Below are positions 57,116 to 64,000 of a stretch of DNA of 64,000 nt, piece by piece. Origin of the DNA: Fasciolopsis buskii (taxonomy: Eukaryota; Platyhelminthes; Trematoda; Plagiorchiida; Fasciolidae); NCBI GenBank assembly GCA_008360955.1, contig LUCM01004000.1:231767-295766 (forward strand), read 5' to 3'. Positions within the stretch are counted from its first letter, which is position 1. The number at the start of each line of letters is the position of its first letter. The notes below the pieces were generated by a model, which was not told where the DNA came from, did no database searches, and saw only the letters and a list, made by a program, of their open reading frames with translations. Both the position numbers and the translations under genes were made by a program.

Positions 57116-60100
57116 ATCAGATGGTTGAATACTTTCTCGTCGTAAGTGCATTGCTGTACTTAGTTCACTGTCCAGTTCATGGCGCCAACCTCGCACGTTT
57201 CAGCACCCGTGAAAGTTAACTGGCCCAAGGCTCAAATACAACTGTCGCAGGACGGACAAACACGATCTATCTCACTGGCTGCAATAAGGGATAATATTGT
57301 TGTTGGTTTGCATGACCCACCAGAGCAAGGTGATACACCTGCCGCAATTCCGCTTGAAGGTCGAGGCCTGTTAATTTCATTCCCAACGCTTAGGAGCCAT
57401 GAGCGGACAAGTTCTTCCAACAACACAACTCTATAGATGAAACTGCCCGATCTTGGCTAACACGCCCACCAAAATGACACCCAATAGCCAAAAGGCATCC
57501 GCAAGCGAATTCCTGTTTCAGACACCGCTACGATCATTTGCCTCCGAACATCCACACCCATCTTCCTCTGGACACCAACAGCTATTAATGTACCAGTAAC
57601 AGCCATCAAGTTAGCCCCCGAACGGAAACAAAGGAAGCAAAGAGACCCGCTTTTGTTTTTCAATGGCCCACCGGTGTCGGATATATTATTCACCGCATGT
57701 TATATTAATCGTCACTCTCTTCTTCACTGCTGACGACGTTTCCCTCCTCCGCGTCCATGATTCTTTGTAATTTTCCTTTCGCTTTCCGCACTTCCGAACG
57801 GCTTTTAATTTTTTCCTGACTGCAGGAACCATAGTAAAATTAATGGCGCCCTTTTTCATCCCCATTTTATTGGGAACCTGTTGTCGAACAATGCCCTTCC
57901 TTCCGGCTGTTTTGCTCCATTTTGGTATTGATGAAGTTTGCCGACGTTTTCACCATATTTCAGCTTTCATGTCTATTTTATAAACTCGTGTAGCCCGACT
58001 ATTCCGGCCACAGTTTGGCACTCCCCGACATACTCCAAATGGGTTTTCTGCCTGCGATACAAACCACCGTTACATCTAAACAACTCATTCGTCGCGGAAC
58101 GCTATTTGTGTTTTTTCTCCTCATTGCGTCCATACCTGTGCACCACTATCTTTCTTGTAACTTGTAACACCCAAGTAACATTTGATCATGCAGCCAAGCA
58201 TGCCTCTTAAAATATTCAAAAAACATCGTGATAAGTCTTGTGATATGGTTATGGTGGGGGTTTCTTAAGTTTAAGGTTTAAAAAAGTGGACAATTTTAAT
58301 AGCCACATCGAAGCGAAATAAAATGCTGCTGTGAATAATCTAAAATACGTCCTTTACATGAAGGAGCAAACTGTGGGCCCGCTGCTTTGTATAACAACGC
58401 TGGTTGCCGTTCTACAATAAAGTACGAAGCCATTCACCTTACCAGTATGATTTCTTGGTAAGAGTTGTAGTGGAAATCACAACAGGATTGACTCAACCAT
58501 TTCCAAGGATACGATCCCCTTAGTCAACCAACGGAGAGACACTGCCAAAGTCTTCTTAATTTCTAAGAAGGTAACTATAGGTCATTTGGGCGGAGCAAAG
58601 TCATTAGAGTTGGGCCAGAGCAAAAAAATGCCACATCGTCAGATAATGACTTCCAATGACTGGTAAACCAGCGATCGGGAAGGGCACCTAGTGAGTGGCT
58701 AGTTTTTGAATCATGGTAACGTAGCCCTTCACAATTGCCCTAAACCCTAAAGAATGTTGCTGCCTGTTAAATTACTTTAACGGAGCAGGCCTCAAATGCG
58801 CTAATGTCACTGGGGTTAGCGGTGGTAGAAATGATAACAAGGACAAGTTGTCCTCGTCTCCAGGAGTTCTTTGGGTTATTTATGTAGAACGGGAAAAGCA
58901 TGTGCAGAGCTAATGCAGGGGGTGAATTTAGGCAGGGGAAAAGGGTTGACGGAATCACTAGTATTGTGGGATTGAAGCAGTGGCGAAATAAAGGAACAGA
59001 AAGATGGATGAGAACTGGAAGGAGAACATGGGCATGGTCAAATGCTTGCCCATGTGCGGGAAATTGTAATGGATGTGTGGGTGAAAACCAGACAATTAAA
59101 GGACCCGAATCTGCTTCTCCTTTCTTGATAGGCCGGATTATCTGGATCTCAACGGTTTATTTGATAAACTGGCACCGCCTATCGAGAAAACATTTGCTTA
59201 TTTACCTAACAAAGGGTGCATCTTTTGACTTGGCAATCGTGTTCGGTCCCTTTAACATCTATGAGGTGACTCGCTTGGCAAGAACTTGGGCCAAGCGGCG
59301 TACTAAGACCAGCTTTGGGGTGCAGGTGGCAATTTGGATGGGCTGGATGCTTTCGTCATTCCGGTGGCATCATTTGCAGACCCTATTTGTCGGGTACACC
59401 ACGTTGTTCAGGACGACTGGGAGGTTTTTGCGAAATGCCAATTAGTTGGATGGATTTCAGCTCCATTCTAGTCTGGCAAGTCGACAACGCCGGCGCAATG
59501 TTGTCCTCATTTCAAATTCTTAGTCCAAACGACAAAAAGTAACACGCTGTTGCAGCACCAGGAAATTAACCAAACACGAATCATCGTGATGCAAAAACGA
59601 AAGAACGTGAGCAGTCTTCCTATGTAGTTGATGTCAATTCTGGACGCCTTAGGGCCAAAAACTTGTTTGCCGACCGCATATTGACCGAGCTCGCACTCGT
59701 TCTCACATGCACATCCACAACACAGGCCCATCAGAGGCAGTCTATTGCTGCCTCCGCATTAAACCTGGACCGTTTGGTGTGCCCGTTTCCAAAAACAGAA
59801 TGCTGCCATTCTAACGGAATCTTAGTTTCCACTTCTCAACCGTCCGTCGATATTCCAAATAGTCCATTTTTTGTTGCACTGTTCATTTCCTTATGACGCT
59901 CACTTAACCCTGTTCCTCTTAATTGGTACAGAAGTACCTCATGCACTGTCAGCTCTATTTAAAAATTGATTCCTCGTATAAGGCTCTGTTAATCGAACCC
60001 TCTTGAATCACTTTGAGCGGGAGCGATGCGTGGACAGGCTTATCTTGCCGCTTTCAGCTAGCCGATGAGTTAAAAATGTGTTTTTGTGAATGGGGGCATA

Positions 60101-63100
60101 CGCCTCGGTTTCCATTGGAGTTGTACTGCTCTAGTGGTTTAACCTGAGCACGGTGCGTGATAAGTAACTGCTTCTACATGGTAATTCTCCATTTAATCAA
60201 TTTTTCAGATAGGTGTTTGGATCTTCTATTGGGTAGTCAGGTATTCTGGTCTCTAGTTCACCACATTTGTGCTGTGAATTACGTCTGTATATTCACACTT
60301 AACCGCAACATTCTATTTCCGCGCGAACCATAAGTGCTGCTATTTTCTGATACGTCGTTTACCCACTTACCGTTACGTTTTAATTCGGTTATTCGTGTAG
60401 AGAGCCAGCTTGTAATTTTTTGCTTTTGACTGCACTGTAGTGTTGAATTCATTAGTAACTTAAAAGAACCGCGTTAACCATAATTATACTCAGTTTCAAC
60501 GGACTGTTCAAACATGCAGTCCTGCTGTCATGCTTTGTGTTTTCGGCCACCGACTTCTGCGCACAGTCTCCTTCTTCCTGGAGCTTCCAGTTTATGGATG
60601 GCCATACGTCCATCTACGTGTTGTACGGGCAGTTGGCTTTGTTATCTGGGCTTTTCTTCTCTTCCCCTCATCCAGTTTCAGCGCAAAAGTCTTCCAGCAT
60701 CAGTTCTCGTGTACACGGTTGATCATAAGTGCCTTCTCAACAAGAAACCTGTTTAAATTGTGAATGATATAATGTTAATAACACAGCGTTGTTAGCTGAT
60801 GTACTGCGCCAACGTTTCGACTTCCTTGGGTAGTTTTTCTCAAGGCAAGTTTTACGATCAAATGAAACCTGTTTTGTTTTTTCCACGGAGCCGCTGAGGT
60901 AACTCACCTCAATCCCAATAGTTTCATATGCGTGTGCCTGCCTGTTTTATTTTCATTATTCCTGGATCTTTACTCACGATTACAGATCCACCATTAATAA
61001 CATCTTTTTCGGGTATTTTTTCATCCTTTCCCTAAGTTCTGGCGTGCTATTCCCCGGCGACGTTTTTCTCCATGCTGTTCACGCACTGTCATTCACAGTA
61101 CCAAAGCCAAACCTGTATGCAAAGGTTTCACTTTTCCATCTACAGATCGGCAAAATATTTGTGATGACACATTGACCACTTATTGTTATCGCGACCGGGG
61201 TAAGATCCCCACGATAGTGCTTACGAACTGATCAGGAGATAATTCAATGGTATGCAATAGAATAATGGCTAACAGTTCACTCAGGCTTGCAGATCACGTA
61301 TCTAGTTTCGTTGATTAAAAAATTAGAAGGGTTGTTTGTTGGCGACCACCCCGGCGTTTGGTATCCCGGCTCTGATGGTTCAATGTGCAAATTTTTGTGC
61401 GGTAGTTAAAGGGGAAGATGAAGCGGGGGGTTTACACAGGTCTGTTTAAAAACCTGCAGAGCGCTAAGCACTTTGCCTTTACGGTCACATTTTGGGGCCT
61501 TTCGGGTGAGAGAGATTTCCCGGAATTACGGCACCCGGGGACTCTCTCATTCCATCTTGGGACTAAGCATCATTCTTTAAAACGATGCTTCGTCCGGTAC
61601 AATGCAAATAATATTGTGCAAGGCAATGAAATCAAGTTGATCTTGTTTTCGATGTTTTTACTCTCACTGCTTCGCCTCTGAAGTTGCAGTGAATGCAGGC
61701 GGGTTTTATGCCGACTTCTTTTTCTTGGTCCCTCAAGGAATACGACTGTGCTACATGTTGCGTGCGTTTATTATAGGTTGCTTTGTTTTCTAGTAATGGA
61801 TGGTCTGGAATGGAACACATTAAAGCTTCCCTGCATTTATGGATAAAACAACGTTATCCACACGTCGTTGAGCCATCGAATCGACTAGCCCTGGCAGTGT
61901 TTTGTAAGGCAGAATTTGCAGTTGGCTGGTTGACACTGAACAGCGTATCTAACTTGATGCCCATCTTCTCCATCGTTGGCTGGGTAACGGCGAACCCAGT
62001 TTGTTTCTCCAAGACCTCGAATCCTTTATTTTTTCTGCTGTAAACCGGTGTAAGCAAGAACTTCGTGTTTGTAATTTTGACAGGGATCGTGGGTGCCAGT
62101 TCTTTTGACATTGCCTTTTTGCGGCCTTGACAGCTAGATCTGAACCTTAATGCTAAAATTTCGTTTAATTTTCATGAGCAGAACTTGGTACTTTCTACGA
62201 AGGCATGCACTGGCAACCAAAACTGTGCAAAAAGGAGAATACAGTAAAAATGCAGTCCGCGCGCTGAGTTACCATTTTTTTAAAAGTTGCTTGCTTTATT
62301 TCGCTTCCGGTAAAATGCCCGATTGGAGCCAGCATGTAATACTTATTTTTTGTCAGGCTGCAGTAATCATGGAGCAACACAAATCAGTCGTGACAGGCGT
62401 CTGACATCTTGTCGGGTGCTTTAGCTGCCAAAGAGTTTTGTTCCTGGGAGCATTTCATAAAAAGGAAGGAAATGTTGGGATATTGCTGTATGTTAGTACA
62501 TAATGATGGATGTGAACAATGGTTCCAGTAAGCTGCTAACCACAAGGGTGTTGGCCGATGGGGCTGACCAAGGTGCCGAACACAACGCGAGAGCAGGTGT
62601 GCTTTCGCAGATCCTGAGGACTTTTTTCACCTGCTTTTGAATGCACTGCACCATCAACCTTAGAAAATTCTCAGACGGCGCTAAACTGTCCCTCCGGCAG
62701 CCTCCTTAGCATCTAAAACAGAGTTAGGGAACATAGTAGTCTAGTGATTAATGAGAATCTTTGCATCTTAGCCATCACTTTGCTTTTGTCGTTTTAATTT
62801 ATTCGCTAAAGAAAACAACCATGCACAATTTTTAGGAAAATATCTGCGGCCTACAGCGGCTGTCAAAAAGGGAAGTAAATCTGAGGTGAAAGCATTGGAA
62901 CCCGCGAAGTTCACATTAGAGCACCACCATCTTATCGAATTGGCAACCTCCAGCATGGGTGGCCTTGGTATCGATCTCCTTAGGAATTTCGTTTTTAACC
63001 CCTACCAGCCAGAGGTTGAATGGAGATCCACGAAATAGTTTACCTCACTGGACCTCACTGCATGTGAATCTATCACAATCAAACAAGCAAGAGAAATTTG

Positions 63101-64000
63101 GCTAACCGACGAAGAAACTGAACGAATTTATGTCAAATGAACGTGATTCAACTCAGAAATACTTTATTCAGACAATCTGTGTGTGCGAGTATGCATTGTG
63201 AACTATTGTCATTTGCCGTCAACGAGAAACTTGTTTAATCAGGATTGCTTGAAACCATGCAAAACAAAACCGGCATGGGACTGTTATAAACAAACCATAT
63301 AACAACAAACTCGCAGTCATTGCGAATACGTGCAAGACTGCCTGGAGTGTTCTCCAGTCCCTGGTGTATTGTATTTGTGGCAATAAGTATACTTATACGA
63401 ATCTTTTTTAAAATGTACCGCACTGTTTCGCACATTGTGCACGATTGGTCACGATTGGTCACAAACACTGCAAAACCGCTAGCAGCTTTCGCAAATTAAT
63501 TCTTAGATCTTGCAGCATAATTCGCCATCCATGTGGTAAGTAACAGTACTGGAACCCTTAACACCATATCAAGGTAGTTGAGCAAATATTGCTCAACAAT
63601 ATCTCACCCTCTCTCAGATCGCGGACAAACATGTGATGTGGTGACCGAAGAACACCAGGAAGACTAAACGCGGTCCTGTGGTTCAGCTTAAACTCTAACT
63701 AGATGTACGTCAAATCAAGCTTTGACTCCGTAAGCCTGATGGCTTTGATTTCTTTGATTTCGACTGACGTGGATGTCAGTGGTTTCGATCGGGAGAATTG
63801 GCCGATGGGTTACTTTCCCAGGACGAAGTCGAGTTCCCTACCTGGCAAGGATCTACGCTGATCGGTCTTGGCGATGATGTTGATCCCATGGTACCGCGGA
63901 TGAGAGACTTTATGAACTAAATGTTCTGGTTGACTGGATTCAATTCCACTGTAAACCTTGGGTTTCTGTAAACTAACCGATTCCCAATATTGATCAAGCT
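57115..64000. other. No gene recognised
   Basis: Unassigned. The longest frame is 58900-59445 (plus, 181 codons). It has no recognisable motif and is antisense to broken frames. Small hairpins occur near 61507-61549 (TGAGAGAG / CTCTCTCA) and 61565-61590 (AAGCATC / GATGCTT). A 10-base unit CACGATTGGT is repeated in tandem near 63439-63460. Confidence 0.4.

Noticed and set aside
58900..59445. 181-codon plus-strand frame, the longest in the right-hand third
   Set aside because: No recognisable motif, no supported start or splice context, and it overlaps broken antisense frames. Not called as a gene.
1..64000. CRISPR array, bacterial operons or prophage
   Set aside because: No regularly spaced identical repeats, no gene packing; splice sites, LINEs and SINEs show nuclear eukaryotic DNA.

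Overview
This is a eukaryotic, repeat-rich, mostly non-coding window. I see no operons, bacterial gene packing or phage features. Short decayed coding remnants of non-LTR retrotransposons, a Ty3/gypsy relic, a MULE-type DNA transposon, tRNA-headed SINE sequence and TA microsatellites make up most of what can be recognised. The retroelement protein style and the overall base composition suggest a parasitic flatworm (fluke or tapeworm) with a large genome. That assignment is inference from family resemblance; the species cannot be read from the window.

Host genes. The clearest one is a fatty-acid elongase (ELOVL1/7-like) on the minus strand. Its first coding exon lies at 8052-8523 and the next at 2216-2330. 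They are joined by GT-AG splice sites in matching phase across a 5.7 kb intron. The remaining exons probably lie left of position 1. A second host-derived sequence is an intronless, frame-broken copy of a PP2A B56 regulatory subunit (about 27745-29027, plus strand), best read as a processed pseudogene.

Layout. 0.5-3.7 kb: LINE C-terminal relics around elongase exon 2. 5.1-5.7 kb: one copy of an unknown coding-like repeat whose partner is at 38.6-39.15 kb. 8.0-8.5 kb: elongase exon. 11.9-14.9 kb: a LINE with endonuclease and reverse transcriptase pieces. 19.06-20.26 kb: full copy A of a (ATT)n-tailed repeat family. 20.8-22.25 kb: LINE. 25.0-31.1 kb: a CR1-like LINE (ORF1 plus ORF2) with the B56 pseudogene inside it. 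32.73-37.51 kb: inverted copy B of the ATT-tailed family, split by about 3.6 kb of MULE-like DNA that carries a SWIM-domain transposase gene. 37.8-38.5 kb: LINE C-terminus. 41.7-42.1 kb: inverted SINE pair. 42.3-43.6 kb: LINE. 43.87-44.43 kb and 52.02-52.76 kb: copies D and C of the ATT-tailed family. 50.95-51.12 kb: PHD-finger-like relic. 55.2-57.1 kb: Ty3/gypsy pol relic. Most of 44.4-50.9 kb and 57.1-64 kb is unrecognised.

The most informative structure is nesting. Comparing copy A with the two halves of copy B fixes the ends of the MULE insertion and exposes a likely target-site duplication. The ATT-tailed family itself has a fixed tail, a stop codon at the same aligned position in four copies and a highly conserved 5' half. 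I do not recognise it as any named family.
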